DNA from: Yamagishiella unicocca
Taxonomy: Eukaryota > Chlorophyta > Chlorophyceae > Chlamydomonadales > Volvocaceae
Assembly: GCA_003116995.1 (NCBI GenBank)
Contig: BDSL01000129.1
Span: 124,001-188,000, forward strand
Length of the DNA stretch: 64,000 nucleotides
Reading direction: 5' to 3'
The first letter of the stretch is position 1; each line of letters starts with the position of its first letter. The translations under genes and the position numbers were made by a program. This document shows, piece after piece, positions 44,900 to 55,384 of the stretch. The notes under the pieces were generated by a model. It saw only the letters and a program-made list of their open reading frames with translations. It had not been told where the DNA came from and ran no database searches.

Positions 44900-46966
44900 G
44901 TTACTTTCGGAGCCCCTTCCGGGCAGCAGCACCACTCTTCCCACGCATTGACAAACCCCAACAGCTGTTACAGTGTCCCCAAGCCCGGGTGAACCCAGGA
45001 CACGGTGAGGGGCCCATGCCGGGCCTCACCATACGACAGCCGGGGGTGATACCCAGCAGACGCCCCGGAGCGCACGCACAGGAAAGCCTCGGAAGGCACA
45101 AAGACGCCACCCTGCCCAATCAAACAGCAGCAGCCAAGATGCAACAGCACAGTCAGTCGACTTCACGGCGGCCGCCAGGCACCCGCCGCAGAACGAAATG
45201 GGCAACTCGCACGAAATGGAGGGGAAGGGTGACAAAACAAGTCCGTGTACGTAGAGTGTTGATGTTGATCAACGCTCATATACCTCTTGGAATGTGAGCG
45301 TTGCTCAAGGCAACGCCTCCAGCCATATCACTTATTTTCGTATTTCTGGTGTGCGCATCTTGATTGAGCCCACCAAAAGATAAATTCCATGGCAATGAAA
45401 CCTTCAACTAATCAGTATCGGGTATCTTCACAGCTAACTAATAAGAAGCCAGCTCACGCCCGCGGTACTGGTACTTCTACTGCAATTTGTGCGCTCTGCT
45501 GTCTGCTAGCGCTGCTCTGTCGTCCCGAGCCACTGAAGCCGGAAATAGTGGAACTAAGGCATTGGCCGGTTGATGAAGCCCTATCCTAACACCAAGCCGA
45601 GGTGCTCAAATTTGGACGGAGTCGTAGCGTGTCAAAATGCAAGCCTTTACTGTATCGCGCCGAGCTCCCGCTACTACAGTACTCCCAGACCCGAACTTAC
45701 GAAGGCCGCACGGGGCCTTACTTGGCATGGGTCTCCCGCAGCCCTCCCACTTCGCGCCCGTGCATCAGCGATCGGACTGGTTCGTAGCGCCAGCTCCAGG
45801 ATCTGACCACCAGCCAGGAGTGGAGGCCTGAATAGGAGGCAGCAGGGTTGTAACAGACAACAGGAGAAATCGCCGGAGCGCCGGATGTAACCGAGTCTGA
45901 CGAAACAGAACGCGAATGCTGAGCTAGGATGTAGAAATGATACACCACTTGCCTAAGCAACTAGAGGCTAAATGACTTGGATAATAGTGGTGCTGCTTCT
46001 AGATCGGTCCTTGAGGTAAAGGGCCATCCATGGCAGCAGGGGGGGGCCTGAGGGGGCGCCACGGCAGGGGGCGGAGGTAGGAACATGACGAGCGTTGGTC
46101 ATGAGGGTATCATCAGGCGGGTATTGCAGGAAAAGGAGAGCGAAGCAAGGAAATGATGTATGAGGCCGCAATGAGGCCGTTAACACAAGTCAGCGAGCGA
46201 CGTGGATGCGCAAGGCAGCGGACGCAGTTATGATGTTACTTATGCAGGGCTGGACAAACGAAGAAATATATGTGTAATCGCGATTGCTACCGCATTTGGG
46301 CCATGTTGCACCTAGCGCTCTGGATTGCGCGATTGCGCATTGGGAGTCGCGCAACTGCAGCTTCATCTTCCGGGCGCCTGCTGACCCACGATTTTTCAGG
46401 CGGCTGACTTACGAAAAAGAAAGCTAGGGGTGGGCAACGTCGCGGTTGGACCATTTACACCTTCGGCGATCCAACTGGTTTTTGTCGGGCGACTGACCAA
46501 AGGTCGGTCAAATGCGGTGACTGGTCGCACATAAGGCAGCATAAAGAGTGAGGGCGCAGTTGCCAGGGGAATAGGTGCCCGTGCACGCGAATTGCGGATG
46601 GTGCGAAGGCCATGCATGCGAAAAGGCGGGCGAAGGTGGGCAACAACACATTGCCAGATTGACAGCAATAAAGCGCCACAAGTCGCGATTGAAACTGGCA
46701 GAACGCAGCGTGGCACTGCACAATGCAGCTTATGCGGACATGCACATGCACTAAAGTGCTCCCACAGAAACGACAAACCGTACTGCTTCGTCCACCGCGC
46801 CCGTGGCAGATTAAATGCATGCAGCGTCGATTGACCTCGTAGAAAGGCAGAGATACAGCAGCGTGACCGTCATAACCACCCGCGTGCTTACTTGCCTGGA
46901 CAATAATTAAAGCCATATCCATCTTTGACGTCCGCTTTACCTACCGCGGACCTCGCTCGAATAGTG
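44900..46966. other. Repeat-rich intergenic DNA, no gene recognised
   Basis: 44.93-45.15 kb contains an ACAGCTGTTACAGTGTCCCC motif related to the R1 tail. The rest has short ORFs with no recognisable domain. The promoter, and possibly a signal-peptide exon, of the CAP-lectin gene should lie near its right end. Confidence 0.4.
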
Positions 46967-49623
46967 ATGTCGTCCGAGCTCCAGCGTGCGGTGGCGCGCC
47001 ATAACCAGTACCGTGCGAGCCACAACGCCCCGCCCCTAGTTTGGGATCACAATCTCGCTGCCTCCGCGCAGCGGTGGGCCAACAGAGGCAGGTTCGAGCA
47101 CTCACGTGGCAATTACGGCGAGAACCTGGGCTTGGGGCACGAGGACGCCGAGGCCGCAACCATCGCCTTCTATAACGAAATTGCGCAGTATGACTTTAAC
47201 CGGCCGGGCTTCAGTATGGCCACCGGGCACTTCACGCAGCTGGTGTGGAAGGGCACCCAGCGAATCGGTATCAGCATCGGCCAGGTCAATGGCCAGCGCT
47301 TTTACGTGTTTCAGTACGCCCCAGCTGGCAACGTGGAGGGCCACTTCCGAACCAACGTCGAGCCTCCCTCGCGCTCCGCGCCCCGGGGTGCGGCGGGTAG
47401 GTAACACTTAACCTCAGCAGCAGACGACGCGCATGATGGCTCTCGCTACCTTCTGGTTTGAGGCCCACTGTAACAGTTACTACTACTTGATCGATCTCAC
47501 CAGATAGAGCCCCACCAAGCGAGCTAGCGGGTGTCATTATCACCGTCACCCGCCATCACTTAAGACTTAAAACAGGACCGAGCCCTTGTCTCAATAACCA
47601 TGTGTGGATGAACCCGCCGGCTTGGCCCTGCAGTTGCAATACACCCAAACCGCGGCGACGTTCTGTTGGGAGGCCAGTGCCTCGTCTCCGCCGAGGACGC
47701 TAAGATCTGGAGCCAGAACGGGCGTTACTACCTTTGCCAGCAATCGGGTAAGCCTGTCTCTCCTCCCCGCCCTTTGTGTAAAATATGTATGCTGCTACCC
47801 ACACGCTGTGCCATACTGGCGGTGCGTATGTGTGCGGCACTAGGTAGGATGCCGCGCTCGTACGTATGTTACTACAGTGGGACAAAAGCATGAAAATGTA
47901 GGGTAGTAGTAACAGTTACAGTGGGTTCCGGGCCAAAAGGTAGAACCATTGGTCCGGCACATCGCCTGACACTGATGAAGGAGACGAAAGAGACAGAAAC
48001 CGAAGTGCACCGGAACAAAGGCAAACCAACCCAACACCAGCCAGATGCAAAACAGCAGCGAGCAGCCAGCAGCACCCCATTTGCGCTATAGGCTTCCCTA
48101 TCAGGAATGGACCACCAACCAACCTAGCAGACCAGCGACTAACCGACGAACCACGCAGTGGAGCGCCGCTAAAATACAAGCAGATAGAGTAACCGCCCGC
48201 CTCTCATCCCAAAAAGCGCGAACCCCAAGCAGGGCACGCCCCGCGGACACGGAAAACAAGAAGTAAGGGAAAACACCTGCCCCCCTCCAACCCGGGCCGA
48301 TCGTGAATCCACAAGCACGTCAGCCGGTCCCTCACACACAAGTAAGGCGACCGGAGACTACCCGCAAACAAGGGTGCCTAGATAGGCCCCACTGCAGCCA
48401 AACCCTTCCTGGGGCGCCCCAACGCAGCAAACCCCACAGAATGGTTCTACCGATGGTTCTACCTCTTGGTCTGGAATCCACTGTAACCGCTACAACAACC
48501 AGCCACCACGCTCCAACCACGCTCCCATCGATTCCTCGCAAACGGACGATCTTGCCAATCCCAAACCCTTCCTCCGAGAAGGCCTGACCTAATGTGACAG
48601 TCGCGGGCCCTCTGTGGGCCCGTATCTAGCCCACCGTTAGTTGTGCTTGGGAGCATGTTCTGATCACTACCATGCTCTCACCATGCTCCCACCATGCTCC
48701 TATCGATTCCTTGCGCCGACCGCCTCTATGTCACGCTGTCCCCAGCCTTTCCTCGCTCCCGTCATCGATAGATCCCGGACCTACTGCGACCGTCGCGGGC
48801 CCTGTCTGGACAGTATACACGCGGTAATAGTTGTTGTAACGGTTACAGTGGGTTCCAGTAATAGTAATAGTAACTGTTACAGTGGGTTCTAGACCAGAAA
48901 GTAGAGCCATCGGGAGGTTGTTGTTGCTGTTGTAACGGTTACAGTGGGTTCCAGACCAATCGGGCACATCGCCTGACACTGAGAAAGATAGACGGAGGAA
49001 ACAAAGACCGACGTGCACCGGAACAAAGGCAAACCACCAGCAGAACACCAAATCGACAGGCCGTAGGCACACAGAGCAGCAGCCAGTACCCCAGGGGGAA
49101 TTTGCACTAGAGGCCCCCCTTTATATCAGGAACCGACCACCAACCAACCTAACAGCCCAGCAACCGACGAACCAGTGAAGCGCCGCAACGATGCAAGCAT
49201 CAGGACCAGTCGCCTCTCATCCCGTAAAGCACGGACCGCAGCAGGGCTCAACGGGAGGTGTACTCACCCCAGCTTACAACCGTCGCATACCGTCCTGGCA
49301 TTGCCGTTGTTACAATATTCATCATGAACCCACAGCCATCGCCCTGCGTGACCACACATCCTTCCATTCGTGCAGACTCGCACCTGGTGCTGTACAAGGG
49401 GAGTGATCCCATCTGGGCTAACCAGATGTGGAACAGGGGCGTGGTCAAGACCATCATGCAAGATGACGGCAACCTCGTGTCCTACAATGCCTGTCGGGAG
49501 GCTGTCTGGTCGTCCGGAACGTACGGCCACCCTGGTGCGTACCTCATCGTGCAGGACGACGGCAATCTCGTGATTTACCATAACCAGCGGGCCATTTGGG
49601 CATCAAACACGTACGGCCGCTGA
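46967..49623 (+). CDS. CAP (SCP/PR-1) domain plus bulb-type mannose-lectin fusion protein
   Basis: Three exons, 46967-47396, 47634-47747 and 49376-49623, join through two phase-1 introns to 263 residues. The CAP domain (1-143) has HNQYR at 12-16, GENLG at 51-55, GHFTQLVWKGT at 87-97 and YVFQYAPAGNV at 113-123. Candidate tetrad residues are His45, Glu52, Glu71 and His88. The lectin part (150-263) shows GDVLLGGQCLVSAEDAK and two intact QxDxNxVxY mannose-site motifs (QDDGNLVSY, QDDGNLVIY), plus a first copy with Asn replaced by His (QSDSHLVLY). Splicing at 47747/49376 rebuilds this motif exactly, which supports the model. Without splicing the CAP ORF would stop at 47404. CAP-lectin proteins are usually secreted, but no signal peptide follows ATG 46967, so an upstream exon may be missing. 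Intron 2 is full of transposon copies. Confidence 0.82.
47438..47482 (+). mobile_element. R1 LINE-tail fragment in CAP-lectin intron 1
   Basis: TCTGGTTTGAGGCCCACTGT followed by AACAGTTACTACTA matches the 3' terminus of R1 in plus orientation. Confidence 0.55.
47905..48255 (-). mobile_element. R1 LINE 3'-end copy in CAP-lectin intron 2
   Basis: From GTAACAGTTACAGTGGGTTC through ACATCGCCTGACACTGATGA to CCGACGAACCACGCAGTGGA, about 345 bp shared with 48930-49260 and 62733-63195. Minus orientation (tail at 47905). Confidence 0.8.
48425..48492 (+). mobile_element. R1 LINE tail, plus orientation, inserted in R2
   Basis: TTCTACCTCTTGGTCTGGAA then CCACTGTAACCGCTACAACA, followed directly by R2 sequence (AGCCACCACGCTCC), as if the tail inserted into R2. 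Confidence 0.7.
48493..48830 (+). mobile_element. R2 repeat copy in CAP-lectin intron 2
   Basis: Matches 33750-34060 in order, including GGGCCCTCTGTGGGCCCGTA and the CATGCTCCCACCATGCTCC run. Confidence 0.7.
48831..49260 (-). mobile_element. Three stacked R1 tails and one R1 copy
   Basis: The tail GTAAC.GTTACAGTGGGTTC occurs at about 48838, 48870 and 48933, each new copy starting in or beside the previous tail. The last continues as a full R1 copy to about 49260. Confidence 0.75.
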
Positions 49624-49655
49624 ACGATCCGTGTATGGGCAGCAGGTGTGCATAG

Positions 49656-50699
49656 TTGTTGTAATCGTTACAGTGGGCTCCAGACCTGAAAAGGTAGAGC
49701 CATCGGGCGCATCGCCTGACACTGAAAAAGACAAGGAAAGCAGAGAAAACCGACGGTTCCGAAAGACAAACCACCCAGAGCCTCACAACCGAGAGCCCAG
49801 AGGAAACAGCAAGCACCAATACACAGGGGGAGGTTGCGCTGATGGCTCCCCTGCACATGGCCCATGCATCCCAAGCAGACCCCCGAATGGAGAGACAGCA
49901 GCACGCCTCGGCAACACAATCGGATAACTCCCCCCCCAAGATCCCGAAAACGTCCCACACCCGAAACAGGCCGATGCCCATAGCGAGACGGGAAGAAACA
50001 ATGGTACTTAATACCATCAACCAGTTGAGGTCAACACCAACAGCAGTCTCTAGAAAAAGGCAGACCGGCAACACGCCCGAATGACTGAGCCGTGGCGCAA
50101 CCTTCGCCTGCAATACGGAAACCACTTCAGTATGCAACGCCAGGTAGCTTTGCAGGACTTGCGTAGGCTGCGTACTGGCACCGGCTGCGGCATGCGCGAG
50201 AGACACCAGAGCCGACGAAGCTGTGTCGGCGAAAGCTACCAGAGTCCAGAGAAATGCTGAAAGAAGACCACAAAGTAGGATACAGCCCTGCAGGACTGAT
50301 CAGGTAGAGCGACGACCGAAGCCGCCGCTGAGAGGCCATCATTGGCGAAGTTGATACCTCGCAACGAAGGGCGTGGGTGACCACCAGGCTAGCTGGACAG
50401 CCACAGGATACTCAGCGCAGGCACTCTGCAAAGCCACCGTGACGAGCCAGTATGGCCGCGGCGAGCGAAGGTGTGAACCAGATTGCTGCGAGCTGGATGG
50501 GATCCGACCGGTGCCGAAAGTTCCCGGGCGATGCGGGAGCTCCTCCTCCACGTACCAGACGACACCGCCATTCCATCCTCCTGAACTCCCATCTAGACGA
50601 CCGGCAACAGCAAGCAGCTCCCATCTGGCCCCATGCACCGACGCTCGCGCGCCCCCTAAGGGGTCACGTGGTGCGAGTTTCCGCAGTATGAGTATACTA
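49656..50699 (-). mobile_element. 1.04-kb retroelement-like copy A
   Basis: Nearly identical (a few differences seen) to the reverse complement of 52440-53487. Its tail TTGTAATCGTTACAGTGGGC at 49656 is that of R1, so orientation is minus. On its minus strand a frame of about 220 codons is open (from 50206 down). I cannot assign the encoded sequence. It starts about 35 bp after the CAP-lectin stop codon. Confidence 0.8.
49660..49664 (+). terminator. TGTAA within a transposon tail, likely poly(A) signal of the CAP-lectin gene
   Basis: TGTAA begins 37 bp after the stop TGA (49621-49623). It is part of the palindromic tail TGTAATCGTTACA of copy A, which offers TGTAA on both strands. Confidence 0.5.
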
Positions 50700-51640
50700 T
50701 ATCTGGGTATGTGTAGTGTATGTAGCTAGGCCCAAAGGTTACGACACAGCGACCGGGCTGGGTGGCACGTGCTGTTGCCTCCCAGCAGCAGGGGGAGGCG
50801 GGCGCTGTGGGTGTCCGGGGCTGTAGCACGCGGAGTGAGAGGACTGGGAGGTGAACGCGAGTAAGCGATCAGCATGGTGGCGCACAGGGTGCAGATATAG
50901 GGCAAGCATCCGTCAGTGTTGTGTACGGGGCCACAGATACGGCAAGCATGAATATCACGGCGACGCATAGTGCGGAGGAGCTAGGGTGACGCATAGTGCG
51001 CGGCGGGAGATAGGGTACCACAGCCACACGTACGCAGGATGGGAGACAGGGCACGAATGTGTGCCACTTCGCGTTCGGTCGTGTTTCGTGTGGGTTCCGG
51101 GTTAAGATCAGCAGAGCTTTGAGTCGAGTAGGCACAACTGCCAGCAGCGTACGTAGGTACCATCCAGTTGCATTCCGGTGAGAGTAGTAGTACACCTGAA
51201 CTTACCTCGGCTCGCCGGGACCACGATGCACGCCGCAGGGCACGCCGCGGTGCTCGGGTCATTTCCTTTGCACATCGAAAAATGTTCCAAGAATGCAAAG
51301 AGCTGGCGTTGTGGAGCTTTTATACACATGGTGTGGCCAGGACAATCAGTGGACAGGAAGGAAAGGCTCGGTGAAGCGAAGGATTTGCAAATACCGGTAG
51401 TGTTCGAACCATCATCGTTCGCGGCTACATCAAGAGTAATCAAGCGTCCTATCATACGTTCAATGCCCCTGATGGCGTCCTCACGAAAGCGAAACCCATC
51501 TCAAACAAGGCTAAGTTCACACTCGGCCGTACGGCACGACGGTTGAGTTCGGTACTCGGCTAGCTTGGGCTAGCTCAGCGTTTTCTGCAGTAACACCTAC
51601 AACGGGAGCTACAGCCTGAGACATTGGTACAAGCAGAAAA
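50700..51640. other. Spacer between inverted copies, unassigned
   Basis: Retroelement-like composition. Minus frames are open over parts (51108-51455) but no protease, RT or integrase motif is visible. Confidence 0.35.
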
Positions 51641-51649
51641 TCAGCCATC

Positions 51650-52435
51650 TGAGCATCAGTCCCAGCGTGCTAACCACGAGGCAGCTGGGCAACAACCTAT
51701 TTCGGGCAAGCCTTGCGACGGTGACCTTTCTTTCCGCACTTGGTGCAGAGGCCGAAAGTCTTTAGTACTCCCACCCCGAAAAAGTGAGGAATACGCCTTC
51801 GGGGCCGCGAATGTTGGTTCGGTCGTCGGCCTTGTTCTCGAAATCAGCGTTAGTCTTGCTCTTCTTTCAGCGGCTTGGGGCTTCGGGCTCAGCGGCAGCG
51901 GCGGCCGCGTTCGGCGCGCGGGCGGATGCTGCGGCAGTGTACGATTTCTCGGCCTTCTTGTGATTGACCCAGCCGTCCTCGTCCTCACCGTTGGCCTGCT
52001 TGTTTGCATCACGGGAGCGTGATGCGGAGCGGTTGCGACCAGGCTTAGCGGCCGCAAAGTGCAGTGAAGCGGCCTTCTGCGGGGTTCGGGCACGCAACTT
52101 AATCTCTTCACTGGCACAGTGCTGGACCAAACGCTCGAAATCCGTAAACACTTTACCGTTAGCATCTACCAATCAGCAGGTCGGGCATAGGTCGAAAATC
52201 AAACCCTTTTGCAAATAAGCAAGTTCCATATTGTCGGGCAGGGCAACGTGGGTCCAAGCATCACGAAAGCGTCCAAGATACTCAGGCAACGATGGAAACG
52301 ATTCATGACGCCCGAAAACTCTGGAGTAGCGGCGCACAACATTTCGTCCTGACGAGGCATCGCCTGGCACTGAAGGAGACGAAAGAGACAGATACCGAGA
52401 TGCACCGGAACAAAGGCAAAACACCACAACACCAT
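51650..52435 (-). pseudogene. Gag remnant of an LTR-type retrotransposon, CCHC zinc knuckle
   Basis: The minus frame has a Gag-like stretch (FPSLPEYLGRFRDAWTHVAL, then MELAYLQKGLIFDLCPTC), an in-frame TGA, continuation VDANGKVFTDFERLVQHCAS, and, after a frame change, a perfect zinc knuckle CTKCGKKGHRRKAC (C-x2-C-x4-H-x4-C). The stop and frame change mark a decayed copy. Confidence 0.65.
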
Positions 52436-52439
52436 ACTC
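52355..52439 (-). mobile_element. R1 left part, interrupted by copy B
   Basis: CATCGCCTGGCACTGAAGGA to GAACAAAGGCAAAACACCAC is R1 sequence; its continuation (CAGCAGCCAGCACCCCAGGG) resumes at 53510. Confidence 0.7.
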
Positions 52440-53487
52440 ATAATAGTATACTCATACTGCGGAAACTCGCACCACGTGACCCCTTAGGGGGCGCGCGAGC
52501 GTCGGTGCATGGGGCCAGATGGGAGCTGCTTGCTGTTGCCGGTCGTCTAGATGGGAGTTCAGGAGGATGGAATGGCGGTGTCGTCTGGTACGTGGAGGAG
52601 GAGCTCCCGCATCGCCCGGGAACTTTCGGCACCGGTCGGATCCCATCCAGCTCGCAGCAATCTGGTTCACACCTTCGCTCGCCGCGGCCATACTGGCTCG
52701 TCACGGTGGCTTTGCAGAGTGCCTGCGCTGAGTATCCTGTGGCTGTCCAGCTAGCCTGGTGGTCACCCACGCCCTTCGTTGCGAGGTATCAACTTCGCCA
52801 ATGATGGCCTCTCAGCGGCGGCTTCGGTCGTCGCTCTACCTGATCAGTCCTGCAGGGCTGTATCCTACTTTGTGGTCTTCTTTCAGCATTTCTCTGGACT
52901 CTGGTAGCTTTCGCCGACACAGCTTCGTCGGCTCTGGTGTCTCTCGCGCATGCCGCAGCCGGTGCCAGTACGCAGCCTACGCAAGTCCTGCAAAGCTACC
53001 TGGCGTTGCATACTGAAGTGGTTTCCGTATTGCAGGCGAAGGTTGCGCCACGGCTCAGTCATTCGGGCGTGTTGCCGGTCTGCCTTTTTCTAGAGACTGC
53101 TGTTGGTGTTGACCTCAACTGGTTGATGGTATTAAGTACCATTGTTTCTTCCCGTCTCGCTATGGGCATCGGCCTGTTTCGGGTGTGGGACGTTTTCGGG
53201 ATCTTGGGGGGGGAGTTGCCGATTGTGTTGCCGAGGCGTGCTGCTGTCTCTCCATTCGGGGGTCTGCTTGGGATGCATGGGCCATGTGCAGGGGAGCCAT
53301 CAGCGCAACCTCCCCCTGTGTATTGGTGCTTGCTGTTTCCTCTGGGCTCTCGGTTGTGAGGCTCTGGGTGGTTTGTCTTTCGGAACCGTCGGTTTTCTCT
53401 GCTTTCCTTGTCTTTTTCAGTGTCAGGCGATGCGCCCGATGGCTCTACCTTTTCAGGTCTGGAGCCCACTGTAACGATTACAACAAC
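52440..53487 (+). mobile_element. 1.05-kb retroelement-like copy B (inverted relative to copy A)
   Basis: Plus orientation, ending ...GAGCCCACTGTAACGATTAC then AACAA. Inserted in an R1 copy, with ACAACACC on both sides as a candidate target duplication. Its large ORFs match those of copy A, but one or two indels near a C-run (53210) shift the frame. Confidence 0.8.
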
Positions 53488-53640
53488 ACCAGCCGACAGC
53501 CCAGAGGCAAGGCAGCAGCAGCCAGCACCCCAGGGGGGATTTGCGCTATAGGCTCCCCTATTAGGAACCGACCACCAACCAACCTTGAAGACCAGCAACC
53601 GACGAACCAGTGGAGCGCCACAGCAGCTTGCGGAGCTTCT
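53488..53640 (-). mobile_element. R1 right part, interrupted by copy B
   Basis: Resumes the R1 sequence broken at 52439 (CAGCAGCCAGCACCCCAGGG ... CCGACGAACCAGTGGAGCGC). Confidence 0.7.
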
Positions 53641-54210
53641 GGCGGCGGCAAGTGAAACCACCATGTCCTCACGAGCAGCTTGCAGAGCTTTTGGCGGCGG
53701 TAACTGAAATCGGAATCTGCCAGTGAACAACATGGAACCCACCTTCTTGTCCTCATTCGTTACACTGTAATAACACTACCGGTAAAGGAAACCCCAGCGG
53801 CGATGCCACCGGCGGCTAACCGAGCCCTAACGGCACAATTACCCAACAGCTACTTTTACTGCGACCAATTGCTACAACACCGAACTTTTACTGTAACCGT
53901 TACAACAAAAACACCGAAAAACCCAGACCATTATTTAAGTTGGATCAGTGGCCGGCCGTGACCTAGGCTCTCAACCACCGAGCGGTCCAGGCTCAGTGGT
54001 TGGGGGCGCGCGCGCAGCGCGCGCCGAAAAACAGGGTGGGAGAGGCGGGAACAAAAGATGAACCGAAGGTCACAACACGGCGAATAGCCGTAAAGAGACT
54101 TCCAAGGAGCGATATACCACTTCGATGGGTACGACAAATACAACTACACTACTTCGTCCAAGAACCCGCCTTCTCGTACCGAGAAGCCTACGCGTAACAG
54201 TTACTACAAC
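53641..54210. other. Repeat debris, no gene recognised
   Basis: Contains further ACTGTAACCGTTACAACAA-type tails (53885, 54183) and a short GCGCGCGCAGCGCGCGC palindrome (54006-54022). Confidence 0.45.
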
Positions 54211-55050
54211 ATGGAACTCTCTGCCTCCGAGGAGGCCGATATGGAGGCACCGGGAGAGGTTGCCGAAGAGCAGCCCAACGCCTGGAAGACGATCAAGCCT
54301 GGTGCTGGCCGCAAGCAGCAGTCAGTTGGCGCTGAGAATGCATGCTCGCCACAACCGCATTCACAGCAGCCTCGTGAAAACCCACTGCACAGATCCGGGT
54401 TTTCACAAACTGGCACCGATGGCTGGCTCGCAATCCTATACACTGTATATGTTTGACCACATCAATGCCGACCTGGCGGCCGTTCATCAAGACGGCCTCA
54501 CGATGGAGGAGATCGTGATGCTTGCCAACGTTGCAACCGGATGTGCAGCCCTGGCGAGCGGAGGGTGTGTCCGAGTTCTACACGGGCATTGACCAGCACC
54601 TGGCCAATCAGCAGACGGGTGGTTCGGGCATTGGGGATGTCCTCAACGCGGGACTAGGTGCGGTTGAACACAACCGGTGGGCGCCAGTGGATGGGCTTAC
54701 TACCCTAGCAGAGCAGGGCGTGCTACCCTAGCAGAGCAGGGCTCTCCAGCACAGCGTTGGGGACCACTGCGTCACCGGCCGCACCTGCAGCGCACCTGCT
54801 ACCGTACCACGTGCGTTACCCTCTTGATGAACGGGTGGCCATGAAGCACTTCAACGGCTCGATGGATGAGAAGAACATCACCTGTGTGCACATATGGTTT
54901 GACGTCCTCATCACATACCTGCAACTGCGCCACATGGACCCCGTTGTGCACCTCATTTTTAACTTGTGGGCCCGGCCCAAAAGTGGGGTGTTGCGTACTT
55001 CCGTGATCGACTGGACAGCTGCAGGGCGGACACCCTCCGTGGCTGGTTAG
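54211..55050 (+). pseudogene. Degenerate retrotransposon Gag-like region
   Basis: Successive plus-strand pieces in three frames (54211-54456, 54420-54592, 54522-54731, 54757-55050) look like one frameshifted Gag. The last contains MKHFNGSMDEKNITCVHIWF then PVVHLIFNLWARPKSGVLRT, resembling the capsid part of Ty3/gypsy Gag (KFxG..D....W...). No zinc knuckle or pol follows. Confidence 0.45.
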
Positions 55051-55140
55051 GTGGGAGTATGCTCGTAGGCTGAATTCAGGCTGAATCGGAGCATGCTCCC
55101 ATTCGTATTTCCAGTATTTCCAACTTACCGGCTCACTGGG
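55045..55140 (-). mobile_element. R2 fragment
   Basis: Reverse of 33540-33630 (GAATGGGAGCATGCTCC and the TTCAGCCTGA block). Confidence 0.6.
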
Positions 55141-55384
55141 ACTGCCGTACTCCGCAGTGCTCAGCGGCTGGGGCGACTGCTATGTTTTGGGTAAAATCTT
55201 GGAAGTGCGCTAGTTATCGACGTGTCGCTTTTAGGGACCCATTATTATAACTTATTTCACCTGTCACAACCAACTCGCTGCGCACTTGGGTTCCCATACT
55301 TGTTTCCTCCATATAGAGTATGTTCGCATGGTTCTTAGGTATCAGCATTGATGAGCCAACCTGAATGTTGGACCTGACGTTGTC

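Noticed and set aside
45568..46922. Several 70-155-codon ORFs on both strands
   Set aside because: No recognisable domains or splice-consistent partners; expected by chance at this GC content.
46967..47404. CAP gene ending at the TAA at 47404
   Set aside because: Splicing at 47397 in phase 1 into 47634 and then 49376 yields a continuous lectin domain with exact motif reconstruction, which is unlikely by chance.
49656..53487. A single DNA transposon with 1-kb terminal inverted repeats
   Set aside because: Copy B alone is bounded by a candidate 8-bp duplication and interrupts an R1 copy whose two halves flank it, and both copies carry a LINE-type tail. Two independent insertions explain this better.
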